From positions 1 through 14,143 of the forward strand of contig CAZZLN010000049.1 in NCBI GenBank assembly GCA_964654945.1: a stretch of DNA of 14,143 bases, in the 5' to 3' direction. This document shows positions 7,340 through 14,143 of the stretch, in pieces. The notes under the pieces are model-generated. The model was not told the DNA's origin. It saw only the letters and a list, made by a program, of their open reading frames with translations, and made no database searches. How positions within the stretch are numbered: the first letter of the stretch is position 1; each line of letters begins with the position of its first letter. The position numbers and the translations under genes are program-made. The DNA comes from HGM11788 sp964654945. Lineage in GTDB: Bacteria > Bacillota > Clostridia > Lachnospirales > CAG-274.

Positions 7340-8617
7340 TTAATGATAGAACTCAAATTCAAGGTCATAAATTTTAACAGTATCTCCCTCGCTTACACCT
7401 TTTTCTTCGAGAGCCTCTATAATACCTTTTTCTCTTAAATATTTCTGGAAGAAAGCAAAGCCCTTTTCAGTTTCAATATTTGTATAACCAATCATCTTTT
7501 CTACGCCGACACCCTCAACAATAAAATAATGCTCACTTGGCTGTTCAATTGTGAATGGTTCTTCATCAATTTTAACCTCTGCATACTCCTCATATTCTTC
7601 CTCAAATACAATATCCTCAGGATAATCCTTTAATATATCGGCAACTGCCTGAAGCATTATATCAAGACCGGAATTTGTAGCTGCTGAAATAGGAAATACC
7701 TTAACATCATCACTTTCATACTTAGCCTTAATCTTTTCATAATTTTCCTGTGCTTCAGGAATATCCATTTTGTTTACTGCTATAACAGTAGGGCGTTTTG
7801 AAAGTCCCTCTTTATATTTTTCAAGCTCTGAATTTATTTTTTCAATATTTTCTATAGGGTCAGTACCCTCAAGAGCAGCACCGTCAACAACATGAATAAA
7901 CACCTTTGTTCTTTCAACGTGCCTTAAAAACTCGTGACCTAAACCTATACCCTCACTGGCACCCTCAATAAGTCCGGGAATATCTGCCATTACAAAATCC
8001 TCACCCCAACGGCTTCTTACAACGCCAAGATTTGGTGATAATGTTGTGAAGTGATAATTTGCAATTTTGGGGTTAGCATTTGTAACCATTGAAAGAATTG
8101 TTGACTTTCCTACATTAGGGAAACCTATAAGACCTACATCTGCTATAAGCTTTAACTCAAGTATAACATCATATTCTCTTGAAGTTCTGCCTCTTTCAGC
8201 ATATCTTGGGGCCTGTCTTGTGGGAGTTGCAAAATGTTGATTGCCCTTTCCTCCCTTGCCGCCTTTTATAATGACCTTTTTCTGATTATTTTCTGTCATA
8301 TCAGCCATAACCTTGCCTGATTCAGCTTCTTTTATTACTGTACCGACAGGCACCTTTATGATAACATCATCACCGTCTGCACCTGTGCAGTTTCTTTTGC
8401 CGCCGTCAGCCCCCGGCATAGCCTTGAACATTCTTTTATATCTGAAATCCATAAGGGTATTCATACCCTCATCAGCAACAAACACAACATCTCCGCCCTT
8501 GCCGCCGTCACCACCGTCAGGACCGCCGTTTGTTATATATTTAGCTCTGTAAAAACTAACTGCACCATTACCGCCGTTGCCGCCTTTGATGTGAATTTTG
8601 ACTCTGTCTACAAACAT
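7340..8617 (-). CDS. obgE: Obg/CgtA GTPase, 50S ribosome assembly
   Basis: The protein has 425 residues in three parts. The glycine-rich Obg fold (about 1-155) is recognised by repeated GG motifs. The GTPase domain has G1 GFPNVGKST (165-173), G3 DIPG (212-215), G4 NKMD (282-285) and G5 SAAT (311-314). An OCT domain makes up the C-terminus (about 345-425), found in Gram-positive Obg but not in the E. coli protein. Obg binds the 50S precursor and ppGpp, and links ribosome assembly to growth and stress. The ATG at 8617 is preferred over the in-frame ATG at 8632 because GGGAGG lies 7 bases before it, and MFVDRVKI is the usual Obg start. An intrinsic terminator stands between rpmA and this gene, with no clear promoter after it, so expression may depend on read-through. 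Confidence 0.97.
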   Translation of the reverse strand: MFVDRVKIHIKGGNGGNGAVSFYRAKYITNGGPDGGDGGKGGDVVFVADEGMNTLMDFRYKRMFKAMPGADGGKRNCTGADGDDVIIKVPVGTVIKEAESGKVMADMTENNQKKVIIKGGKGGKGNQHFATPTRQAPRYAERGRTSREYDVILELKLIADVGLIGFPNVGKSTILSMVTNANPKIANYHFTTLSPNLGVVRSRWGEDFVMADIPGLIEGASEGIGLGHEFLRHVERTKVFIHVVDGAALEGTDPIENIEKINSELEKYKEGLSKRPTVIAVNKMDIPEAQENYEKIKAKYESDDVKVFPISAATNSGLDIMLQAVADILKDYPEDIVFEEEYEEYAEVKIDEEPFTIEQPSEHYFIVEGVGVEKMIGYTNIETEKGFAFFQKYLREKGIIEALEEKGVSEGDTVKIYDLEFEFYH

Positions 8618-8653
8618 TGTCACGCCTCCCATCTGTATAATTTTATTTTTTAC

Positions 8654-8691
8654 AAAAAAACTGACCTAAATCAAAAGTCTTTAGGTCAGTT
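8654..8691 (-). terminator. Intrinsic terminator after rpmA, ahead of obgE
   Basis: The - strand transcript folds 8680-8691 against 8659-8670 into 12 perfect pairs around a 9-base loop, followed by seven U (A run at 8654-8660 on the + strand). It lies 31 bases after the rpmA stop and about 37 bases before the obgE ATG. Hairpin and U run are both textbook quality. Confidence 0.88.
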
Positions 8692-8722
8692 ACATTTTTA
8701 GTATTAAACTAATACAGGTAAA

Positions 8723-9007
8723 TTATTCAGCAATTGGATAAACAGAAACCTGCTTCTTGCTCTTACCTAATCTTTCATACTTTACCTTACCCTCTACAAG
8801 AGCAAATAATGTATCATTTCCACCCTTGCCTACATTTACACCAGGGTGAATTTTAGTACCTCTCTGAGTGTAAAGAATATTTCCGGCCTTAACAAACTGA
8901 CCGTCAGCTCTCTTAGCACCTAATCTCTTAGATTCTGAATCTCTGCCGTTCTTAGTAGAACCAACACCCTTTTTATGAGCAAATAACTGAAGGTTAATTC
9001 TTAACAT
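8723..9007 (-). CDS. rpmA: 50S ribosomal protein L27 with a Prp-cleaved N-terminal extension
   Basis: The product has 94 residues. The L27 signature GNILYTQRGT is at 42-51, and the basic N-terminal tail that reaches the peptidyl-transferase centre begins at A10-H11-K12-K13. Before it stands MLRINLQLF, the extension found in Firmicutes and related groups, which Prp removes after F9; the LQLF site is intact. Mature L27 is needed for normal 50S assembly and tRNA positioning. The ATG at 9007 is chosen because AGGAGGTG lies 8 bases before it; an in-frame ATG at 9016 lies within that site's spacing and is not credible. The gene begins 12 bases after prp and is followed by the terminator at 8654-8691. 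Confidence 0.96.
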   Translation of the reverse strand: MLRINLQLFAHKKGVGSTKNGRDSESKRLGAKRADGQFVKAGNILYTQRGTKIHPGVNVGKGGNDTLFALVEGKVKYERLGKSKKQVSVYPIAE

Positions 9008-9019
9008 CCGGTACACCTC

Positions 9020-9319
9020 CTAATCAAAAACCTTAATATCATCTTTATAACTTTCTTCAATAGATTTTAAACCGAGTATAAGACTATCAAGCAAAAGCTG
9101 AGCCTTGCCCTTTTTGTCAAAATTTATTATCCTAAGCTCTGCATCTCCTCCATCTTCTGCACATTCAAAACTGAATTCAGCCGATGTAAACATCTCAATG
9201 CTGTTGCAGGCATTAAGCAGAAGAATTGATACTGCTGAACAAACTATAGGATCACCATGATTTAATATTTTAACACCATAAGCCTTATAATTATCTCTTA
9301 AAACACTAACCCTAATCAT
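9020..9319 (-). CDS. prp: Prp, cysteine protease that matures ribosomal protein L27
   Basis: The 99-residue product sits between rplU and rpmA, the standard position of Prp (YsxB in Bacillus). H21 in the context NHGDPIVCSAVS and C27 would be the catalytic pair, corresponding to His22 and Cys34 of the characterised Staphylococcus enzyme. Only 5 residues separate them here, against 11 in the Staphylococcus protein, so the loop over the active site is shorter than usual. The helix after the Cys (SAVSILLLNACNSIEM) and the acidic tail are family-like. Its ATG overlaps the rplU stop by one base (TAATG), which suggests translational coupling. No ribosome binding site other than the end of rplU is obvious. 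Sequence divergence lowers confidence in activity, not in family. Confidence 0.88.
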   Translation of the reverse strand: MIRVSVLRDNYKAYGVKILNHGDPIVCSAVSILLLNACNSIEMFTSAEFSFECAEDGGDAELRIINFDKKGKAQLLLDSLILGLKSIEESYKDDIKVFD

Positions 9320-9630
9320 TAGCCATTGATTTTTTCAATCTTTAACTTAGTGAAAGGCTGTCTGTGACCGTTTTTCTTATGGAAGCCTTTCTTTGGCTTG
9401 TACTTATAAACGATAACCTTTTTAGCCTTACCGTCACCGATTACTGTAGCTTCAACACTGGCACCTGCAACAACAGGAGTACCAATCTTAAGGTCATCGC
9501 CATTAGCTACTGCTAAAACATTTTCAAAAGTATACTTTGAATCAGCTTCAACACCTAACTTTTCAACAGTGATAATATCACCTTCAGCAACCTTATACTG
9601 CTTACCACCGGTTTCAATAATTGCGTACAT
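9319..9630 (-). CDS. rplU: 50S ribosomal protein L21
   Basis: The product has 103 residues, the normal L21 length. The N-terminus MYAIIETGGKQYKV is characteristic, and the C-terminal rRNA-binding signature (80-94, with HKKNGHRQPFT) is present. L21 binds 23S rRNA in the 50S subunit. AAGGAGGTG precedes the ATG at 9630 at good distance. It is the first gene of rplU-prp-rpmA, with its own strong promoter and an untranslated leader of about 80 bases. Confidence 0.97.
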   Translation of the reverse strand: MYAIIETGGKQYKVAEGDIITVEKLGVEADSKYTFENVLAVANGDDLKIGTPVVAGASVEATVIGDGKAKKVIVYKYKPKKGFHKKNGHRQPFTKLKIEKING

Positions 9631-9685
9631 CTACGTACACCTCCTTAATAGAGAACTCGCCGAATTTGGTGTGGTATATAGCCAT
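9614..9685 (-). CDS. Possible small leader reading frame overlapping the start of rplU
   Basis: In the rplU leader an ATG at 9685, preceded by AAAAGG at 6 bases, opens a frame of 23 codons beginning MAIYHTKFGEFS and ending at TGA 9614-9616. It runs through the rplU ribosome binding site and stops 17 bases inside rplU in another frame. It could be a leader peptide that couples translation to rplU, or a chance frame in a structured leader. Nothing in the sequence decides between these. Confidence 0.25.
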   Translation of the reverse strand: MAIYHTKFGEFSIKEVYVDVRNY

Positions 9686-9710
9686 CTTAAACCTTTTCGT
9701 GCGGCATAAC
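9631..9710 (-). ncRNA. Probable L21 leader, autoregulatory 5' untranslated region of rplU
   Basis: The transcript should start near 9710, leaving about 80 bases before rplU. Its 5' part has UGCCG (about 9700-9704), which can pair with CGGCG ahead of the ribosome binding site, enclosing a domain that includes UGG-CUAUAUA-CCA. A leader of this kind upstream of rplU is known across Firmicutes (Rfam L21_leader) and is thought to bind L21. Membership of that family is inferred from position and pairing, not from a model search. Confidence 0.5.
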
Positions 9711-9716
9711 ATATAA

Positions 9717-9745
9717 AGTATAACATAGTTGTTAAGCTATGTCAA
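9717..9745 (-). promoter_or_regulatory. Strong sigma-A promoter of rplU-prp-rpmA
   Basis: The - strand reads TTGACA (9740-9745), a 17-base spacer, then TATACT (9717-9722): perfect -35, one mismatch in the -10. The spacer contains the inverted repeat ACATAG/CTATGT (9723-9728 and 9737-9742), which reaches into the -35 box and may be an operator or chance. Confidence 0.9.
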
Positions 9746-9761
9746 CCGTTTTTTAATAATT

Positions 9762-9782
9762 TAAGCCAAAATTTTCGGCTTA
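9762..9782 (-). terminator. Weak hairpin after the DUF1232 gene
   Basis: TAAGCC and GGCTTA at the ends of this 21-base stretch pair, and pairing continues through a G-U and A-T pairs to a 3-base loop. The following - strand sequence has no real U run, so this is a weak terminator candidate. It lies between the DUF1232 stop and the rplU promoter. Confidence 0.4.
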
Positions 9783-9799
9783 TAATTATACAATGCACC

Positions 9800-10231
9800 T
9801 TATTCTTTTTCATTATATTCAGCCATAACCATATCAATAATTTTTTGAGCTTCTTTTGCCGACAAATCTCTTGTAACAAGCCATAATTTATATGCACAAA
9901 GCTCCTCATAGCCTGTTCTTAAAGCATAGGCAATAATAACAAAATCATCGAGAAACCCTACTATTCCCATACTGTCAGGCATAATATCATAGGGTAATAC
10001 AACATAAAGCAAAGAGCCTATAAGGGTGAGTATTGTGCTTAGTGATATAAGTTTATAAGTATTTTTTCTATAATCTTTTATCATATCAAAAAACAGCTCC
10101 ACATTACCTATTCTGCCTCTGGCATTGCTCACATTAGGTATGCAGTTTATTCGACTCAAGGTATCTTTGTTAATACCTTTTTTATGTCTTGCAATAATAT
10201 CTACAATATCATTTAATCTGTTTTCACTCAT
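9800..10231 (-). CDS. DUF1232 (YkvA-type) membrane protein
   Basis: The 143-residue product carries the DUF1232 core: a hydrophobic helix (about 61-80), then P80-Y-D82-I-M-P85-D86, and GFLDD (92-96) leading into a second hydrophobic helix. This matches the family pattern of P-x-D-x-x-PD followed by G-x-x-DD. The family is widespread and small; its biochemical function is not established. The N-terminal 55 residues are polar and helical. The weak site AAAGAGATGA precedes the ATG at 10231. The gene starts 17 bases after a PEGA-repeat gene, so the two are likely one operon, which may point to a shared role at the cell envelope (inference). rplU starts from its own promoter downstream. Confidence 0.85.
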   Translation of the reverse strand: MSENRLNDIVDIIARHKKGINKDTLSRINCIPNVSNARGRIGNVELFFDMIKDYRKNTYKLISLSTILTLIGSLLYVVLPYDIMPDSMGIVGFLDDFVIIAYALRTGYEELCAYKLWLVTRDLSAKEAQKIIDMVMAEYNEKE

Positions 10232-10248
10232 ATTTAATCATCTCTTTT

Positions 10249-11571
10249 TTACTGAGCTTCGGTAAGCACAAAGCTTACAGGTATCTGCTGATCCTCAACA
10301 GTAATATTAACCTGTTTTTTACTTGTATTATAACCGGCTTTGGAAGCACTTACTATATAAGAGCCAAGAGGCATAGTCTGATTAATGCTGCCTGTTCCGT
10401 AAGGCACACCGTCAATTGAAATCTGTGCATCTTCAGGAGAAACACTAGCCAAAATTGTGCCTGATTTATTTATTTTGTCAAGGTCAAGCTGGCACTTAAT
10501 ATTGTCGCTATTTATTTCAACAGTCTTTTTTGCTTCATTATATCCGTCTTTTGTTGCTCTGACTTCATAAGAGCCATATTCAAGAAGTATTGACTCGCCT
10601 ATATTATATTCCTTATCATTTACATAGAGCTTACAATCACTGACATTTGTTGTAACATCAAGCACGCCTGATTTAACCATAACCTTTGCAAGGTCAATTA
10701 CAAAAGGAGTGTCAGGGTCAATATTGATTTCCCTTGAAACCTTATCGCAGTTATCACCTGAAATAGAAATACTGTAATTACCCTCTGTAAGAAGAATTCT
10801 AGGGTCATCTTCATCAATATCATAAGAATTTTCGTTTATTTCAACCTTAGGGTCATCAATTGCATTTACATTCTGGAACTGAAGCTCGCCATGGCTTTTT
10901 TCTATGGTAATTGAATAAACCTTGTTAATCTTTCCATTATCATAGCCTTTAAGGGAAACATAATCAAGAGGACTGATTTTATCAAGATTTACAATTTCAT
11001 TTTTATATCTTACTGTAGTCAACCCCTCAACATATTTATATGAAGTATCAGCATATTTTTCAGCAGTACCTGAAAATTTAACAAGCTTTGCACTTGTGCT
11101 TACACTAAGTCCCACATCTTCAACTGTCCATGCAGCCTCACACTCTTTCAGCTCTGTAAGCTCTTTTCCCTCATTAAATACATAAGTAAACAAATCACCA
11201 ACTTTGATGGTATCAAATGTAACATCAGCAGGAAAAGAAGTATTTTCCGTAACAGTAACACTAATAGAGGTTTCATTTTTAATGTTATAGAAATTAATTG
11301 TTTTAGAGCTTGGGTCAATTTCCTTAACAACGGCATCAATATCAGAACCAATAAGATTAGCCTGAACCTGATCTGCCATATCATTAGCAGAAAAAGTATC
11401 CTCAGGAATAGAATCACTTTCATCACTTATCATATATCTATATGCAAAGAAAAAGCTCATAGAGCCAACAAGCAGTCCTATAATAAGAGAAACCACAAGC
11501 ACCATTGGTATAACAGTCTTGTTTTTCTTTTTCCCATAATTAATCAATTCGTTGTTGCCATGTTCAGCCAT
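10249..11571 (-). CDS. Membrane-anchored protein with C-terminal PEGA-type repeats
   Basis: The 440-residue product has a short basic cytoplasmic end (1-19, KKKNK), one membrane helix (about 20-43) and a long outer part, with no cleavage site seen. After an acidic linker (49-75), two beta-rich modules follow (about 76-145 and 152-225), similar to each other in length and pattern. Three PEGA-like repeats come next (about 228-296, 301-365 and 371-437). The last two are clearest, with GSYEVRATKDGYN and GSYIVSASKAGYN; the first has only GNYSISISG. PEGA domains are found in surface and S-layer-related proteins and probably bind other proteins or wall polymers. AGAGGTGA lies before the ATG at 11571. 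Function is unknown; the DUF1232 gene is its downstream partner. Confidence 0.85.
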   Translation of the reverse strand: MAEHGNNELINYGKKKNKTVIPMVLVVSLIIGLLVGSMSFFFAYRYMISDESDSIPEDTFSANDMADQVQANLIGSDIDAVVKEIDPSSKTINFYNIKNETSISVTVTENTSFPADVTFDTIKVGDLFTYVFNEGKELTELKECEAAWTVEDVGLSVSTSAKLVKFSGTAEKYADTSYKYVEGLTTVRYKNEIVNLDKISPLDYVSLKGYDNGKINKVYSITIEKSHGELQFQNVNAIDDPKVEINENSYDIDEDDPRILLTEGNYSISISGDNCDKVSREINIDPDTPFVIDLAKVMVKSGVLDVTTNVSDCKLYVNDKEYNIGESILLEYGSYEVRATKDGYNEAKKTVEINSDNIKCQLDLDKINKSGTILASVSPEDAQISIDGVPYGTGSINQTMPLGSYIVSASKAGYNTSKKQVNITVEDQQIPVSFVLTEAQ

Positions 11572-11610
11572 AAAGTCACCTCTAATAAAATATAAAAATA
11601 CTATATTTAC

Positions 11611-11639
11611 ATTTTATACTTTATTTGCTAAAATAACAA
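11611..11639 (-). promoter_or_regulatory. Promoter of the PEGA-DUF1232 operon
   Basis: On the - strand TTGTTA (11634-11639) and TAAAAT (11611-11616) are separated by 17 bases and lie about 40 bases before the ATG. Each box has one or two mismatches to consensus. The overlapping TATAAA gives an alternative -10 at 15 bases. Confidence 0.55.
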
Positions 11640-11731
11640 GTCTTTTTTTAATATTGTATGGTAAAAATATATCATATCTTGTAGAATTTGCACAAAAGTT
11701 TTAATTTTATAACAAATATATAAAAAATAGT

Positions 11732-11759
11732 TTGAAAAATAAAAAAATTATAGTATAAT
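11732..11759 (+). promoter_or_regulatory. Sigma-A promoter of nfnAB
   Basis: TTGAAA (11732-11737) is one base off the -35 consensus, TATAAT (11754-11759) is perfect, and the spacer is 16 bases. The 5' untranslated region would be about 95 bases. I see no convincing riboswitch or Rex-type operator in it. Between 11640 and 11730 only AT-rich sequence is visible. Confidence 0.75.
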
Positions 11760-11859
11760 ATTAAAGATTGATTATATACATATAGGCACAAATTCAATAA
11801 ACCGAACATTAGATTTTAAAAGTGGGAAGTAAATCGAATTTTTAAGAAGGAGGATTAAT

Positions 11860-12750
11860 ATGTATAAAATAGTTAAAAAGGCTATGCTTACTGACAATAT
11901 CTATCTTATGGATATTGAAGCACCTCGTGTTGCTAAATCAGCATTGCCCGGTCAGTTTGTTATTGTTAAAAACAGCGAAAAAGGAGAAAGAATTCCTCTT
12001 ACAGTATGTGACTATGACGCTAAAAAGGGTACAATTACTATTGTAGTTCAGGCTATTGGTAAATCTACATTAGAGCTTATGAATTATAATGAGGGTGATT
12101 ATATTGCAGACTTTGTCGGTCCTTTAGGCAAACCCAGTGATTTATGTGAAGCTTCTGATGATGAAATTGCAAAAAAGAACATTATATTTGTAGCCGGTGG
12201 TGTTGGTGCAGCTCCTGTTTATCCACAGGTTAAGTGGCTCAAAGAAAGAGGCTGTAAAGCAGACGTTATCATTGGTGCAAGAACCAAGGATTTAATTATA
12301 CTTGAAGAAGAAATGAAATCTGTAGCTGAAAATCTTTATATTTCTACTGATGACGGTACTTATGGCTACAGCGGACGAGTTACTGATTTATTAAAGGAGT
12401 TAGTTGAGGTTAAAGGTAAAAAATACAATCATGCAGTTGTTATAGGTCCTATGATTATGATGAAGTTTGCTTCTATGATGACTAAGCAGTTAGGTATTCC
12501 TACTATTGTAAGTATGAACCCTATTATGGTTGACGGCACAGGTATGTGCGGCGCCTGTCGTGTTACTGTAGGCAATGAAGTTAAATTTGCCTGTGTAGAC
12601 GGTCCCGAATTTGACGGTCATTTAATTGATTATGATGAAGCAATGCGTCGTCAGACCATGTACAAAACAGAAGAAGGTCAGGCAAAGCTTAGATTTGAAG
12701 AAGGTGCAACTCATAAAAATGGTGGTTGCGGCTGCGGAGGTGACAAATAA
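11860..12750 (+). CDS. nfnA: NfnA, FAD and [2Fe-2S] subunit of NADH-dependent ferredoxin:NADP+ oxidoreductase
   Basis: The 296-residue product is a ferredoxin-reductase-type flavoprotein. RIPLT (44-48) fits the FAD-binding strand, GGVGAAP (113-119) the NAD(H)-binding loop, and D225 with C230, C233 and C245 (context DGTGMCGAC) the [2Fe-2S] site; in Nfn enzymes this cluster is held by three Cys and one Asp. The family also includes PyrK, the dihydroorotate dehydrogenase electron-transfer subunit, but the partner gene and Asp ligand favour NfnA. With NfnB it forms a cytosolic complex that couples NADPH oxidation to reduction of ferredoxin and NAD+, or the reverse, by electron bifurcation. AGGAGG is 7 bases before the ATG. 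The end carries an unusual Gly/Cys tail (GGCGCGGDK). The stop overlaps the nfnB ATG by one base. Confidence 0.9.
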   Translation: MYKIVKKAMLTDNIYLMDIEAPRVAKSALPGQFVIVKNSEKGERIPLTVCDYDAKKGTITIVVQAIGKSTLELMNYNEGDYIADFVGPLGKPSDLCEASDDEIAKKNIIFVAGGVGAAPVYPQVKWLKERGCKADVIIGARTKDLIILEEEMKSVAENLYISTDDGTYGYSGRVTDLLKELVEVKGKKYNHAVVIGPMIMMKFASMMTKQLGIPTIVSMNPIMVDGTGMCGACRVTVGNEVKFACVDGPEFDGHLIDYDEAMRRQTMYKTEEGQAKLRFEEGATHKNGGCGCGGDK

Positions 12751-14138
12751 TGGCTGATAGATTTACAAGAATTCCTGTCAGAGAACAGGACCCAAAGGTA
12801 AGAGCAGCAAACTTTGAAGAAGTTTGTCTTGGATATAATGAAGAAGAAGCTGTTGTAGAAGCATCAAGATGTCTTAACTGTCCTAAGCCAATGTGTGTTC
12901 AGGGTTGTCCTGTAAGCATTAATATTCCTGCTTTTATAAACAATATTAAAGAAAAGAATTTTGAGGGTGCTGCAAAGGAAATTGCTAAGTATTCTGCACT
13001 TCCTGCCGTATGCGGCCGTGTATGTCCGCAGGAAACTCAGTGTGAGGGCAAATGTGTGCTTGGTCATAGGGGCGACCCTGTTTCTATAGGCAAGCTTGAA
13101 AGATTTACTGCTGACTGGGCAAGAGAAAACAATGTTGACCTTTCTGACAAGGCTGATGAAAACGGCAAAAAAGTTGCTGTTATCGGTGCCGGTCCTGCCG
13201 GTCTTACATGTGCAGGTGATTTAGCTAAGAAAGGCTATGATGTTACTATTTTTGAAGCACTCCACAGAGCCGGCGGTGTTCTTGAATATGGTATTCCTGA
13301 ATTCAGGCTTCCAAAAGAAAAGGTTGTTAAAAGCGAAGTTGAAAACATCAAAAAGCTTGGTGTTAAAATTGAAACTAATGTTATCATAGGAAGAACTATT
13401 ACAATTGACCAGCTTTTTGACGATGAAGGCTTTGATGCAGTATTTATAGGAAGCGGTGCAGGCTTACCTAAGTTTATGGGTATTCCGGGGGAACAGGCTA
13501 ACGGAGTTTTATCTGCAAATGAGTTTTTAACAAGAGTTAATCTTATGAAAGCCTTTGATGAAAATTATGACACACCTGTTAAGATTGGCAGAAAAGCTGC
13601 TATTATTGGCGGTGGCAATGTTGCAATGGACGCAGCAAGAACTGCTTTAAGACTTGGCTCTGAAAGCCACATTGTATACAGACGTGCTGAAGAACAGCTT
13701 CCTGCAAGAGTTGAGGAAGTTCATCATGCTAAGGAAGAAGGTATCATTTTTAACCTTCTTACTAACCCTACTGAAATTCTTGTTGATGAAAACGGCTGGG
13801 TAAAGGGTATGAAGTGTGTTAAGATGGAGCTTGGCGAACCTGACGAAAGCGGCAGAAGAAGACCTGTTGTAATTCCCGACAGTGAATTTATAATGGACGT
13901 TGACACTGTTATTATGAGTCTTGGTACTTCTCCAAATCCTCTTATTTCTTCTAACACTCCGGGTCTTGAGGTTAACAAGAGAAGATGTATCATTGCTGAA
14001 GAAGAAACAGGCTTAACTACTCGTGAGGGTGTTTATGCCGGCGGTGATGCGGTTACAGGTGCTGCAACAGTTATACTTGCTATGGGAGCAGGCAAAAAAG
14101 CTGCTGCTGCAATTGATGAATATTTACAGAATAAATAA
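12750..14138 (+). CDS. nfnB: NfnB, iron-sulfur flavoprotein subunit of the Nfn transhydrogenase (GltD-like)
   Basis: The 462-residue product resembles the small subunit of glutamate synthase. The N-terminal domain has two cysteine groups, C41/C44/C49/C53 and C88/C92/C98/C102, for two [4Fe-4S] clusters; in Nfn one site is known to use a non-Cys ligand. Two nucleotide-binding folds follow: GAGPAG (146-151) for FAD and GGGNVAMD (287-294) for NADP(H). The C-terminal GDAVTGAATVILAMGAGKKA is the usual FAD-site motif. This type is often annotated as NADPH-dependent glutamate synthase, but no large subunit is visible and nfnA is directly coupled by TAATG, so NfnB is preferred. The stop is 5 bases from the window edge, so what follows is unknown. 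Confidence 0.92.
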   Translation: MADRFTRIPVREQDPKVRAANFEEVCLGYNEEEAVVEASRCLNCPKPMCVQGCPVSINIPAFINNIKEKNFEGAAKEIAKYSALPAVCGRVCPQETQCEGKCVLGHRGDPVSIGKLERFTADWARENNVDLSDKADENGKKVAVIGAGPAGLTCAGDLAKKGYDVTIFEALHRAGGVLEYGIPEFRLPKEKVVKSEVENIKKLGVKIETNVIIGRTITIDQLFDDEGFDAVFIGSGAGLPKFMGIPGEQANGVLSANEFLTRVNLMKAFDENYDTPVKIGRKAAIIGGGNVAMDAARTALRLGSESHIVYRRAEEQLPARVEEVHHAKEEGIIFNLLTNPTEILVDENGWVKGMKCVKMELGEPDESGRRRPVVIPDSEFIMDVDTVIMSLGTSPNPLISSNTPGLEVNKRRCIIAEEETGLTTREGVYAGGDAVTGAATVILAMGAGKKAAAAIDEYLQNK

Positions 14139-14143
14139 TTTTA

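Noticed and set aside
8313..8552. Plus-strand frame rich in Pro and Ser opposite obgE
   Set aside because: It is the complement of the Gly-rich Obg fold codons; no start signal or family match.
11760..11859. Riboswitch or Rex operator in the nfnAB leader
   Set aside because: No stable stem series and no TTGTGA/TCACAA pair could be found by eye.
12750..14138. Glutamate synthase small subunit (GltD)
   Set aside because: No large subunit is visible, and the gene overlaps nfnA by one base, so NfnB is the better call.

Overview
The window is about 14 kb of AT-rich DNA from a Gram-positive anaerobe, most likely a member of Clostridia (Lachnospirales or a close relative; the exact group is inference). 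Signs of this are strong AGGAGG-type ribosome binding sites, textbook sigma-A promoters, an L27 gene with the N-terminal extension cut by Prp, the rplU-prp-rpmA-obgE-yhbY order, an NfnAB pair typical of anaerobic energy metabolism, and the tail of an S-layer-homology protein.

Layout from left to right. Bases 2-189 hold the cut-off end of an SLH-type gene (+ strand) with an apparent one-base frameshift; a hairpin at 213-252 follows. On the - strand, reading right to left from 3551, come a small lipoprotein gene, lepA (EF4) and hemW, closely packed as one operon. A short divergent promoter region (3552-3703) separates them from a + strand operon made of a ribbon-helix-helix protein of unknown function and clpB. 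clpB ends at a strong hairpin (6976-7018) shared with the convergent yhbY. The - strand block from 9722 down to 7026 is the ribosomal and ribosome-assembly cluster: rplU promoter and leader, rplU (L21), prp (protease that matures L27), rpmA (L27), an intrinsic terminator, then obgE and yhbY. Next, also on the - strand, are a membrane-anchored PEGA-repeat protein (11571 to 10249) and a DUF1232/YkvA membrane protein (10231 to 9800). A divergent promoter region (11572-11859) leads on the + strand to nfnA and nfnB, which overlap by one base (TAATG).

How the genes work together: LepA, L21, L27, Prp, Obg and YhbY all serve translation or ribosome assembly. Prp and its substrate L27 are encoded side by side. 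ClpB is the disaggregase of the stress response, here placed behind a putative DNA-binding protein with no visible CIRCE or CtsR site. NfnA and NfnB form the electron-bifurcating transhydrogenase that links NADH, NADPH and ferredoxin.

Most of the window is core genome. I see no mobile element, CRISPR array, tRNA or rRNA. The least explained parts are the RHH-clpB operon with its repeated AT-rich promoter motif, the shortened active-site loop of Prp, a small overlapping reading frame in the rplU leader, and the PEGA/DUF1232 pair.
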